The position numbers and the translations under genes were made by a program. Of a stretch of DNA of 21,917 nucleotides, positions 7,578-15,210 are shown piece after piece. The DNA is from Alistipes sp. UBA940 (GTDB lineage Bacteria > Bacteroidota > Bacteroidia > Bacteroidales > Rikenellaceae). Position 1 is the stretch's first letter, and every line of letters starts with the position of its first letter. Below the pieces are notes generated by a model. It saw nothing but the letters and a program-made list of their open reading frames with translations. It had not been told where the DNA came from and did not search any database. The stretch is from the NCBI GenBank assembly GCA_002293425.1, contig DBDE01000005.1, positions 5,981-27,897 on the forward strand. The letters run 5' to 3'.

Positions 7578-8351
7578 ATGAGTTGGAGTGAATTTTCATA
7601 TTTTGCCATTCCGGCGGTTATTTGCTGGTTGTCGGCGGGGGTTTCGGTGTGGTGGCGACGTAGGCCGGCTAATGTTTTGATGGCCCTCGGCATCGCTGTT
7701 TTTGCGGCCTTCGTTGTTGCTATTTGGATTGGGCAGGCGCGGCCACCGATGCGCACTATGGGAGAGACGCGACTGTGGTACTCGTTTTTTCTCGCGTTGG
7801 TGGGCTTTGTGGGCTATTTGCGCAGTGGTTATCGGTGGTTGCTGTCGTTTGCGGCGGGTATGGCTACGATGTTCACAGTTGTCAATTTATTGAAACCCGA
7901 TATCCATTCCACGGGTTTGATGCCTGCTCTTCAAAGCGTGTGGTTTGTGCCGCACGTGACGGTTTATATGCTGTCGTATGCGATGATGGCGGCGGCAACG
8001 GTGGGGGCTTGTGTTCAGTTGCGCAATATTTCGCAGGGAGTGGAGGATGCTAAAATAGCCGCTTTTACCGACTCGGTGGTGCGCATCGGGTTCGGGCTTT
8101 TGACGCTGGGTATGTTGATGGGAATGGTTTGGGCTAAGCAGGCGTGGGGTCATTATTGGGCGTGGGATGCTAAGGAGACGTGGGCTTTGGCGACTTGTGT
8201 CGGGTATATGGTTTACATCCATTTGCGGTTGTGGCGACGGTGGCCGCGGTTTACCCAGTGGATGCTTATCGTCTCTTTTGTGCTGTTAATGATCACCTGG
8301 ATCGGCGTCAAGTACCTCCCCGCTGCACAGGGGAGTGTACATGTTTATTGA
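7578..8351 (+). CDS. ccsA: CcsA/ResC cytochrome c biogenesis protein
   Basis: This 257-residue integral membrane protein has about eight hydrophobic segments. It carries the tryptophan-rich haem-handling motif WGHYWAWDAKETWA and a conserved His in VWFVPHVTVYMLSYA, both diagnostic of CcsA/ResC. With ResB it exports haem and attaches it to CxxCH motifs in the periplasm. It is the last gene of the cluster, 86 nt after the ResB-like gene, with a strong terminator 27 nt after its stop. Its presence beside a lone multihaem cytochrome, with no NrfA nitrite reductase, suggests a dedicated assembly line. Confidence 0.92.
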   Translation: MSWSEFSYFAIPAVICWLSAGVSVWWRRRPANVLMALGIAVFAAFVVAIWIGQARPPMRTMGETRLWYSFFLALVGFVGYLRSGYRWLLSFAAGMATMFTVVNLLKPDIHSTGLMPALQSVWFVPHVTVYMLSYAMMAAATVGACVQLRNISQGVEDAKIAAFTDSVVRIGFGLLTLGMLMGMVWAKQAWGHYWAWDAKETWALATCVGYMVYIHLRLWRRWPRFTQWMLIVSFVLLMITWIGVKYLPAAQGSVHVY

Positions 8352-8377
8352 TTACCTAATTTCATACCAATAAATCG

Positions 8378-8412
8378 GCCATCCTCCATATATCGGGGGA
8401 TGGCTTTTTTTT
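8378..8412 (+). terminator. Rho-independent terminator of the cytochrome cluster
   Basis: A perfect 7-bp stem GCCATCC (8378-8384)/GGATGGC (8398-8404) is followed by a run of eight T. Confidence 0.9.
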
Positions 8413-8446
8413 ATCTTTTGCAGTCGAATTTTGCGCGGTTATTGTC

Positions 8447-8491
8447 TATACTTAGATACGGACGATTTTGTCCGTGCCTAAATATAGGAGG
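8447..8491 (+). promoter_or_regulatory. Long imperfect palindrome and Shine-Dalgarno site before the recombinase
   Basis: Arms 8447-8463 and 8470-8486 match at 14 of 17 positions around a 6-nt loop (GATTTT). The right arm abuts AGGAGG (8486-8491), placed 8 nt before the ATG at 8500. A strong Shine-Dalgarno is rare among the other genes here. The hairpin could mask ribosome access, or be an operator or recombinase binding site. No clean TAnnTTTG promoter was found; TATCTTTTG just after the terminator is one base too long. Confidence 0.6.
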
Positions 8492-8499
8492 TATTGATT

Positions 8500-9498
8500 A
8501 TGAAACACAAAAAAGAAGGGCTCACTCTTACGCAATGGACCGAACGATTGGCGCAAGAGTTGGAGCGTTCGGGTCGCGAGCGAACGGCCCGGGCTTATCG
8601 AGGGGCTGTCAGACGGCTGACCGATTATTTGGGAGGTCATCAGATCGAGCTCGGGTTGTTGACCGGAGCAATTGTCGGGGCTTTCCAGATTCAATTGAAG
8701 ATGGAGGGCAGGGCACCGAACACCATTTCGTTCTATATGCGGATGCTACGCTCGATTGTCAACAAGGCGGTGGACGATGGAGTTGTGTCGCAATTCTCCC
8801 ACAATATTTTCGGGGGTGTTTACACAGGGGTCGCCCACACGAGAAAGCGTGCCCTCACCGCAAAGGAGTTGCACAGGTTGGCGAACTTCGATTTTTCATC
8901 GACTAAGTCGGACGACAAAAATTATCGACTGAGCGACTCGCTCGCTCTGTTTATGTTCTGCTATCACGCCCGAGGGATGAGCTTTGTGGATATGGCTTAT
9001 CTGAGAAAAAGCGATATTCGGAACAATGTCATTCGTTATACCCGCCGAAAGACAGGTCGCCCGATTGAACTCACCATTCAGCCGGTGGTCCAAAATATCA
9101 TCGACCGCTTTGCCGAACAAACAAAAGAGAGCGAATATGTTTTTCCTATTATCGTCGAAACAACGAAGAGGGCGAGGGTTCAATATGAGAGCGCACTTCG
9201 GACTCAGAACCAGAACCTGAAAGTCATAGGTTCACTTGTCGGCATCGACCATAAATTCTCGACCCACTCGGCCCGACACAGCTGGGCGACGATGGCACGG
9301 AATTATGGTTTGCCGTTAGCGGTGATTTCGGAAGGCTTAGGCCACAGTTCGCAAAGGACAACGGAGATATACCTTGCCTCTATCGAGCAGGGAGTTTTAG
9401 ACAAAGCAAGCAGGTTGATGAGCGAGGCTATTTCGGAAGGCTATAAAGCAAAAAAGAAGGTTTTTCGGTTCGAAAAAGCCCTACAGATGAGCCTCTGA
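8500..9498 (+). CDS. Tyrosine site-specific recombinase, probable DNA invertase
   Basis: This 332-residue phage-integrase-family recombinase has an N-terminal SAM-like core-binding domain (about 1-110) and a catalytic domain with the full set of active residues: R158 (CYHARGMS), K184 (RRKTGRP), H256 and R259 (THSARHSW), H282 (GLGHSS) and nucleophile Y291 (TTEIYL). A TTG two codons upstream is possible, but the ATG at 8500 has the ideal spacing to AGGAGG. The stop lies 8 nt before the first of two inverted repeats. Short recombinases beside invertible promoters in Bacteroidales act on those local repeats, so the adjacent segment is its likely substrate. It has no excisionase or transfer genes nearby, which argues against a mobile-element integrase. 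Confidence 0.93.
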   Translation: MKHKKEGLTLTQWTERLAQELERSGRERTARAYRGAVRRLTDYLGGHQIELGLLTGAIVGAFQIQLKMEGRAPNTISFYMRMLRSIVNKAVDDGVVSQFSHNIFGGVYTGVAHTRKRALTAKELHRLANFDFSSTKSDDKNYRLSDSLALFMFCYHARGMSFVDMAYLRKSDIRNNVIRYTRRKTGRPIELTIQPVVQNIIDRFAEQTKESEYVFPIIVETTKRARVQYESALRTQNQNLKVIGSLVGIDHKFSTHSARHSWATMARNYGLPLAVISEGLGHSSQRTTEIYLASIEQGVLDKASRLMSEAISEGYKAKKKVFRFEKALQMSL

Positions 9499-9506
9499 CG
9501 CCGGTT

Positions 9507-9527
9507 CTGTCACTTACCAAGTGACAG
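9507..9527 (+). repeat. Left inverted repeat of the switch
   Basis: Arms CTGTCACTT and AAGTGACAG surround the spacer ACC. The repeat is itself a near-perfect palindrome with an asymmetric 3-bp core, as expected for paired recombinase monomers. It is the exact reverse complement of 9662-9682. Confidence 0.92.
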
Positions 9528-9538
9528 ATACTACATCG

Positions 9539-9570
9539 CAAAATTACAAAATAACTAACTTATAAACAAC
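9539..9570 (-). promoter_or_regulatory. Promoter inside the invertible segment
   Basis: On the minus strand GTTG (9567-9570) is followed, 20 nt after its TTG, by TAATTTTG (9539-9546), an ideal Bacteroidetes promoter. It now fires leftwards through the left repeat, antisense to the recombinase 3' end. After inversion the -7 element would lie at 9643-9650 on the plus strand, with a start site near 9655, reading into the adhesin leader. A second TATATTTG (minus, 9605-9612) lacks a -33 partner. Confidence 0.72.
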
Positions 9571-9661
9571 TTTTTTGCACTTTTTGCTAACCCGATTTAC
9601 CACCCAAATATACCTAACACTACACGCTTTTCTTACTCTGCTCTCAGCCGGTAGGCGTTTC

Positions 9662-9682
9662 CTGTCACTTGGTAAGTGACAG
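9662..9682 (-). repeat. Right inverted repeat of the switch
   Basis: Arms CTGTCACTT and AAGTGACAG surround the spacer GGT, the exact inverse of the left repeat. In the ON state it would be transcribed near the 5' end of the mRNA as a 9-bp hairpin. Confidence 0.92.
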
Positions 9683-9931
9683 CGGTTTTACACCAAGCCT
9701 AACGCTTTGATAATGAGGAGATTAGCGATAACATTGACTACCTGCTTTGAGGCTTTGACCTGTAAAAAGAGAGGGTCGGAAAATGGTACTCTTTTGATTT
9801 CGACACACAAGGATGATGAAATTTTTCATTCTCTTTCGTGTAGTCATAGAGAGATCGGCCGACCGCAGCTGTTCGAGTTTTCGAATGAAAACACTCGAAC
9901 GGCTACACTTATGTTTAAACCTAAGAGATTT
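9683..9931 (+). promoter_or_regulatory. Long 5' leader of the phase-variable adhesin
   Basis: About 250 nt separate the switch from the adhesin start. No TAnnTTTG promoter was found in it on the plus strand. A strong hairpin at 9871-9900 (GTTCGAG+TTTTC against GAAAA+CA+CTCGAAC) lies 31 nt before the ATG. A 39-codon upstream frame (9816-9935, starting MKFFILFRVV) ends in a TGA overlapping the adhesin ATG as ATGA. Whether it is translated is unknown. Confidence 0.45.
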
Positions 9932-12900
9932 ATGAAAAAGTTCATCTTGTCGTTTTTTGTTTTGCTCTCTGTTTCGTGTGCGATGGAATCTGAAGTCGTC
10001 ACAGGGATTGAGGTGCCCGAAACGGATGGTTCGGAGAAGGTCGATTCGGGTATCACGCTCACCATTCCAGGTGGGTTCAGTATAGCAGGTACAACACGCG
10101 CCCTCTCCGAAACTCAGGAAGCTAAGGTGGGTGAGGCGTATGTTCTGTTGTTCGACGCAGACGATTTATTGGTCGATGTGGCCGGTGTGTCGGACATTTC
10201 GAATGTGAACGGAGCCGCGACTTTCAAGGTTAAGCTCAAAAGGGGGGACCACAAGGTGGTGGTCATTGCCAATGCCGATCAGATAGTGGAAGATGCGGGG
10301 CTTAAACCAAACGAAGACACGTATAGCGATGTGGCGGCGAAGTTGATCGGAACTGTCTCGGAGAAAATGTTTCCCGATGCCGAAGATGTCATCCCTATGT
10401 GGGGCGAGACCGAGGGGACAATCAACATAACCGCTTCGAGCGAGATCAAGGTTCGGCTACTGCGTTCCATCGCGAGAATAGACATTGGGGTCGGTACTTG
10501 GAACGACGAAACGAAAACGTGGGAAGGATTGAGCGATTTTAAGATGACGGGTGTTTATGTTATCAGTCCGAGTAAGAAGTATAGTGTTATGGCGGGTGCA
10601 GTTTCGACGGATAAATTTACGGTTGACCAAAGCGAGGAAAAATTTCAGTATGCGGGTGACGCGATACTCCGGAGCATTTATGTTCCCGAAGTTGCGATAG
10701 CAGGAACCGAATACGAAGAGCGGACGGCTCTGGTTGTGAGTGGGTTATACGAGGATGCTTTGAATCCGTCGTTTTACAGGGTCGATTTTGTGTCGGGCCC
10801 GAATCTGATCGACATTCAGCGTAACACGCTTTATCGTTTCGAGATCAGCAGCGTCAAAGGGGCGGGCTACAGCACAGTGGAGGATGCTTATGCCGCCGCT
10901 TCGAATAATATGGAGGCCGAGATCATAGATTGGAGCGAAGAGAGTATGGGCGACGCACATTTCTACGGCAACAAGTCTATTACGCTATCGGATAATCCCG
11001 TCAAGGTTGGATTGATGCGGGGCGACAAAGTGATAGTAGACATCGCAACAAAAGATTTGACGGATTTCACGATCACCTCGCCTGACGAGTTGATGACGCT
11101 GTCGACGTCGGGCAACAAAAAGGTGGATTCTCCTTATTACACCTATACGCTCGCCGGATCGGGTTCGATGTGGAGTTTGACCATCGAAGCTTTGGATAAC
11201 AACTTCGCAGGTGCGGAATCTTTGAGGACAGAGGTCTGGAATGTAAATGCCGATGATCTCATTAAATTCAACTTTACGGTCAGTCAATTCTGGGCGAGTT
11301 CGGATCCGACGCTTCGTAAGATAACGATTGGTGATTCATCTCCCGTCAATGGGGGAACGGCCGTTGCCAATCATACACGGGCGGCGGCGGGAACCCCTGT
11401 CTCGATACTCGCAAGTTCCGAGATCGGCTATGAGTTCGATTGTTGGGTGGTTGATCCCGAATCTATTACCACCCCCTCGGGTAATCCTGCAACTTTCATT
11501 ATGCCCGATATTGAGGTTTCGATCCGCCCTGTTTTCCGCGTTTCGGACATCTATGGTAAATTCTACATTAATGTGAGCTATGATTCGGCAGCGGGTTCGG
11601 CAGTCTCTTCCGCAAAAACCGCTAGTGAGGGTCAAACAGCTTCGTTGATGGCGACCGCCAAAAACGGTTGGCGGTTTAAGGATTGGAGTTTGATTTCGGG
11701 AACGGGAGCAAGCATCGGCGACAGCAAAACCAACCCCACCACTCTGACTGTCGGAACGGACAATATCGAGGTCGGGGCAAATTTCACACAATTATATAAT
11801 GTCAGTGTCTCGTCGAACAACAATGTTATGGGTTCGGCCTCATCGACTGTTGCAATGGCTGCCGCGGGTGATGTGGTTTCTGTAGCCGCTATCGCGAATG
11901 TCGGTTATGTTTTCGAGAAATGGACAGGTGTGCCTTTCGATGATGCCTCTGCCAATCCAGCCACTTTCACAATGAGTGCAGATCAGGCGAACATCACCGC
12001 TAACTTCAAAAAGCAAACCCGTCCGGTGAGCGTGGTTGCCAACAATTCGTCTTGGGGTGCTCCGACTTTCTCGCCGGACGATCCCAAAGAGGGCGACACG
12101 GTAACCATCAATCCGATCGCATGCGACGGAGGTATTTTTGTCGATTATGAGGTTGTGAGCGGCAATGCGACTATATCCGAAGATAATTCGTTCAAGATGC
12201 CAGACGATTTGGTCTCTATCCGTGTGAATTATCGCGCTCTCGATAGAGAGATTACTGTCGGCAAGGCTTCTCCGCAGACAAGTGGATATGCAAATGTGAC
12301 ATCGGATAAAGGATCGAACACATCTTTGCTCAAAACCAGTCCCGGGGGTCAGATTGTCGTAACTGCATATCCTGCACCCAATTATATTTTCGATGGTTGG
12401 AGTATTTCGGGTGCAGCCCTTGCGTCGATGGCGACGAATCCGTCTTCTTTTGTGATGCCTGAAAACGATGTTACTGTTACCCCTGTTTTCTCCCGAATTT
12501 TCACTCCGACCGTGAATGGCGTGCCGCTCGTTGCATCCGGAGCGTCTGTCACGGGTGGTAAGGTTATCGGTTCGGCGGTGAGTGCGCGCGAAGGAGAGAC
12601 GATAGCTTTGTTCGCGGTGCCGGATGGGGGACAGAGGTTCACGAAGTGGGGTATCACGGAGGGCAGTGGAATATTGAGCAGCACAACGGCCAATCCTACA
12701 ACTTTGACTGTCGGTTCGAAGGTTCCCGTGGTTACGGTTACGTTCTCGGAGAGTGCTGGGTTCACAGCGAGTGGAGTGCTCAAAATCGAGGGTGCGGGAG
12801 CGATCAGCATTAACGACGATACGGCGAGTGAAGATCCGACGAGTCTGATCATTGCGGGCGACAGCGTAACTTTTGCAGCAACGGCGAACAACGGTTATGC

Positions 12901-14311
12901 TTTTGCATATTGGGACATTACGGCCGGACCGGCGCCCTATGGCTACGATGGCAGCATAAACCCGACAACATTTGCAATGCCGAGCAGCGACATAGAGTTG
13001 ACGGCATATTATACCAGAAACAAATACAAGGTTACGATCAATAATGTATTGGGTCTGCAGTCGGTCAACAACTTGAATGACGATTCGGGGACAGCACTAA
13101 CGACGGGTATCGAACACGGAACGACACCATTGGGTTACACGATCGTTCCGACCGAAGAGTACACCGCGACCGGTTGGACATCGAGCATCGACATAGCGTA
13201 CACCGAACCGGCCGCGGGGAGCATCGAGTTCACAATGCCGATCGGTGATCTGGCCTTGACACCTGTGTTGGCCCTCAGACCGAAATACACATTCACGGTC
13301 GCTGTAGCTCCGGCGGAGGCTAAGAATGCTCCTTATAGCGTAACGACCTCTCCGGCGGCGACATCGACTGCTGTGTTGGATGGCAAGAACGTGGATATTT
13401 CGGCGAGTGCAACTTCGGGCATCAACTCGTCCGCGGCCGGCACGACGGCGAGGAGTTACCTGTTCGACAGGTGGAGTGGTCTGAGCACCGCTACGACCAA
13501 TTCGACTTCGGTCACCCAGCCCGCTGACGACATGAGCACCGTAACCGCGAATTACATTGCACTCTATGGTGTGTCGTCCACTACGACGACGGGTGAGGGC
13601 GTAGGAAATGTAACGATCACCAGCACTTCGCCCGTGATGCCGGCTTCGGGCGGTGTGGCACCGGGCACGGGTGTTACTATCACGGCTTCGACTTCGGGAA
13701 ATAGCAAGCTCACGGGCCTCATTGTCAATGACGGCTCGACGGGCGATCAGATAGCGGCGGCCACAGATCCGTTTACGTCGGTAACGTTCGATATGCCCGA
13801 GGCCAATGTTACGGTCTCGACAACGACCACATTGGCTTACACGGTGTCGGGGGGCGATGAGGTTACGATTAAGTCGAAGGATGGTAGCAGCACCGTTTGG
13901 TCCGGAACTGAACCCATTGACGACGGGTTCGCGGATAGTAGCAACGCCTATTATGGTTCTAATCAAGAAAATTGGACAAACGCACAATCGGCTTGTCCGA
14001 TGGGTTGGCGTCTTCCTACAATAGATGAGTTCGCGGCTTTGGTAACCGCGGCGACTTCTACCAATTGGAAGACCACGTACCCCTATGGACTTCACATCGT
14101 CATTGGAAACAACACAATGTTTTTCGCCGCTTCCGGTTATGGTGACGGGTACTATGAAGAAGGAAAGCACGTCTACTATTGGACCTCCTCGATAGATGAG
14201 GCGACGGGTGAGGGTCGCGCCTTCCACGCCTCAACCACCGGTGTAAGTGTGTCTGAAAGACACGACCCGGGTACCAGCTTCTCCGTTCGCTGTGTCCGTT
14301 CCGCCCAATGA
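9932..14311 (+). CDS. Giant fimbrillin-like surface adhesin with bacterial repeats and C-terminal FISUMP domain
   Basis: This is a 1459-residue lipoprotein. Residues 1-16 are a signal peptide with lipobox SVSC16. Residues about 40-450 resemble FimA/Mfa-type fimbrillins, including a possible Arg-protease maturation site at R56 (GTTR-ALSE). From about 460 to 1300 come roughly ten modules of 70-95 residues with the pattern GYxFxxW...NPxTFxMP...VxxxF, typical of divergent InlB-like/Flg_new-type repeats that build a stalk. Residues about 1300-1459 form a Fibrobacter-succinogenes-major-paralogue (FISUMP) domain with CPMGWRLPT near 1355, YYWTSS and the ending FSVRCVR, a C-type-lectin-like fold. It is probably a tip or stalk adhesin, expressed only when the upstream promoter is inverted. 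The open frame continues 225 nt upstream to 9707, but the signal peptide fixes the start at 9932. Ligand unknown. Confidence 0.88.
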   Translation: MKKFILSFFVLLSVSCAMESEVVTGIEVPETDGSEKVDSGITLTIPGGFSIAGTTRALSETQEAKVGEAYVLLFDADDLLVDVAGVSDISNVNGAATFKVKLKRGDHKVVVIANADQIVEDAGLKPNEDTYSDVAAKLIGTVSEKMFPDAEDVIPMWGETEGTINITASSEIKVRLLRSIARIDIGVGTWNDETKTWEGLSDFKMTGVYVISPSKKYSVMAGAVSTDKFTVDQSEEKFQYAGDAILRSIYVPEVAIAGTEYEERTALVVSGLYEDALNPSFYRVDFVSGPNLIDIQRNTLYRFEISSVKGAGYSTVEDAYAAASNNMEAEIIDWSEESMGDAHFYGNKSITLSDNPVKVGLMRGDKVIVDIATKDLTDFTITSPDELMTLSTSGNKKVDSPYYTYTLAGSGSMWSLTIEALDNNFAGAESLRTEVWNVNADDLIKFNFTVSQFWASSDPTLRKITIGDSSPVNGGTAVANHTRAAAGTPVSILASSEIGYEFDCWVVDPESITTPSGNPATFIMPDIEVSIRPVFRVSDIYGKFYINVSYDSAAGSAVSSAKTASEGQTASLMATAKNGWRFKDWSLISGTGASIGDSKTNPTTLTVGTDNIEVGANFTQLYNVSVSSNNNVMGSASSTVAMAAAGDVVSVAAIANVGYVFEKWTGVPFDDASANPATFTMSADQANITANFKKQTRPVSVVANNSSWGAPTFSPDDPKEGDTVTINPIACDGGIFVDYEVVSGNATISEDNSFKMPDDLVSIRVNYRALDREITVGKASPQTSGYANVTSDKGSNTSLLKTSPGGQIVVTAYPAPNYIFDGWSISGAALASMATNPSSFVMPENDVTVTPVFSRIFTPTVNGVPLVASGASVTGGKVIGSAVSAREGETIALFAVPDGGQRFTKWGITEGSGILSSTTANPTTLTVGSKVPVVTVTFSESAGFTASGVLKIEGAGAISINDDTASEDPTSLIIAGDSVTFAATANNGYAFAYWDITAGPAPYGYDGSINPTTFAMPSSDIELTAYYTRNKYKVTINNVLGLQSVNNLNDDSGTALTTGIEHGTTPLGYTIVPTEEYTATGWTSSIDIAYTEPAAGSIEFTMPIGDLALTPVLALRPKYTFTVAVAPAEAKNAPYSVTTSPAATSTAVLDGKNVDISASATSGINSSAAGTTARSYLFDRWSGLSTATTNSTSVTQPADDMSTVTANYIALYGVSSTTTTGEGVGNVTITSTSPVMPASGGVAPGTGVTITASTSGNSKLTGLIVNDGSTGDQIAAATDPFTSVTFDMPEANVTVSTTTTLAYTVSGGDEVTIKSKDGSSTVWSGTEPIDDGFADSSNAYYGSNQENWTNAQSACPMGWRLPTIDEFAALVTAATSTNWKTTYPYGLHIVIGNNTMFFAASGYGDGYYEEGKHVYYWTSSIDEATGEGRAFHASTTGVSVSERHDPGTSFSVRCVRSAQ

Positions 14312-14356
14312 TCTGTACGCTCTGTCCGATATTTTTTCTTAACACAATATCAAATC

Positions 14357-14842
14357 ATGACACTAAAAGCACGACAACAAAAAGCCATAAATAAAGAGCT
14401 CACAAACGAAACAGCAATTTACCTTCACAAGGAAAAATTGTTTTGGGTGGCCTATGAAAAGAGTGCATACCTGTTCCACGTCCACGTGAGGCAATACAAA
14501 CTCCAACGCCGAAAACTCAAAGCGGTAGAAAAAGAGGTCATATCACTCGCCTTCCCCGACAACGTTATCGATCAAATTACCCTACCGATAATCAGCCGGA
14601 CAGACGAGGAAATCGTTATCCGCGCACCCAAGCCGATCGATCATGTAAAATTCGATGTCTGGCGTGCCGCAATCCCCCTGTTCGTCAAAAACCGCAACCG
14701 CAGGAACGAATACCTGCCCACCCTGACACCTCCGGGCGAAGTCGTATTAAGACGCTTCCGCGACTTCGACCTCACCCGCTCGACACCCATCGACTGCCTG
14801 AACTTCATACACGAAATGAAACAGATCACGGCAAGGCTGTAA
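14357..14842 (+). CDS. Small basic protein, possibly MutS-I-like accessory of a diversity-generating retroelement
   Basis: This 161-residue basic cytoplasmic protein has no signal or membrane segment. It starts 45 nt after the adhesin stop on the same strand and is probably co-transcribed. The segment LFWVAYEKSAYLFHVHV, followed by a conserved-looking KEVISLAFPDNVI, recalls the MutS-like (MSL) proteins reported beside Bacteroides diversity-generating retroelements. The resemblance comes from memory and is moderate only. The FISUMP domain encoded upstream is a known type of retroelement target, which strengthens the idea. No reverse transcriptase or template repeat is in the window. If the resemblance fails, it is a hypothetical protein. 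Confidence 0.7.
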   Translation: MTLKARQQKAINKELTNETAIYLHKEKLFWVAYEKSAYLFHVHVRQYKLQRRKLKAVEKEVISLAFPDNVIDQITLPIISRTDEEIVIRAPKPIDHVKFDVWRAAIPLFVKNRNRRNEYLPTLTPPGEVVLRRFRDFDLTRSTPIDCLNFIHEMKQITARL

Positions 14843-14930
14843 TTTCGATGATCCTGTTAGAAAATCATAGAATAACCCGTGCACCTCCCCTACAAGGACG
14901 GGTCAGTATCCCCAGGCCCATCTTCGAGGT

Positions 14931-14958
14931 GGGATTACTCGCCTGACGGCTCGTGATC
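14931..14958 (+). repeat. 28-bp hairpin repeat, copy 1
   Basis: This repeat is identical to 15027-15054. It begins GGGATTACTCGCC and can fold on itself around TGAC with a 2-nt internal loop and a G-T wobble. Confidence 0.8.
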
Positions 14959-14995
14959 GCCTCTTCTGCTCGCCGCAGGGGCACTTGAAAACAAC

Positions 14996-15023
14996 ACTCA
15001 GTCAGAAACCCTGAGTTTTTTTT
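14996..15023 (+). terminator. Intrinsic terminator
   Basis: ACTCAG (14996-15001) pairs with CTGAGT (15011-15016) across a 9-nt loop and is followed by seven more T. It is the first T-tailed hairpin after the adhesin and accessory genes. Confidence 0.7.
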
Positions 15024-15026
15024 GAA

Positions 15027-15054
15027 GGGATTACTCGCCTGACGGCTCGTGATC
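15027..15054 (+). repeat. 28-bp hairpin repeat, copy 2
   Basis: This is an exact second copy of 14931-14958, 96 bp further on. Here the flanking CC completes the GGGATT.../...GATCCC stem. Confidence 0.8.
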
Positions 15055-15108
15055 CCTTGTCGCTCCGCGGGTTCAGGCGAAAGAATCTTTTCCTTGTGCC
15101 ACAAAGAA

Positions 15109-15128
15109 ATCTCTACGAGATATTTTTT
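15109..15128 (+). terminator. Short intrinsic terminator
   Basis: ATCTC and GAGAT pair around loop TAC, followed by A and then seven T. The stem is only 5 bp. Confidence 0.5.
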
Positions 15129-15184
15129 TGTTTTCACAGACCGCCGCCTTGCGAATAAATTCGCGGCAGCCGTCTGCAAAAACA

Positions 15185-15210
15185 AAAGCCGCACCTGACG
15201 GTACGGCTTT
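15185..15210 (-). terminator. Terminator of tRNA-Val
   Basis: On the minus strand AAAGCCG-T-ACC pairs with GGT-G-CGGCTTT around loop GTCA and is followed by a TTTTGTTTTTG-like tail, 26 nt after the tRNA. Confidence 0.75.

Larger units (their letters stand above)
9507..9682. other. Invertible DNA segment (phase switch)
   Basis: This is a 176-bp segment bounded by exact 21-bp inverted repeats, with a 134-bp A/T-rich interior and no ORF of note. It lies between the recombinase and the surface-protein gene. It contains a promoter on the minus strand and none found on the plus strand, so the present orientation is predicted OFF for the adhesin. Inversion maps position x to 19189 minus x. Confidence 0.85.

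Noticed and set aside
8500..9498. Recombinase as integrase of a mobile element inserted at the tRNA-Gly
   Set aside because: No excisionase, relaxase or phage genes and no matching att repeat near it, while ideal inverted repeats lie 8 bp from its stop.
9707..9931. N-terminal extension of the adhesin to a TTG at 9707
   Set aside because: It would bury the lipoprotein signal peptide 75 residues inside the protein. The frame is open but the translation looks non-coding.
14931..15054. CRISPR-like array
   Set aside because: Only two repeat units, a spacer of about 68 bp that contains a terminator, and no cas genes.
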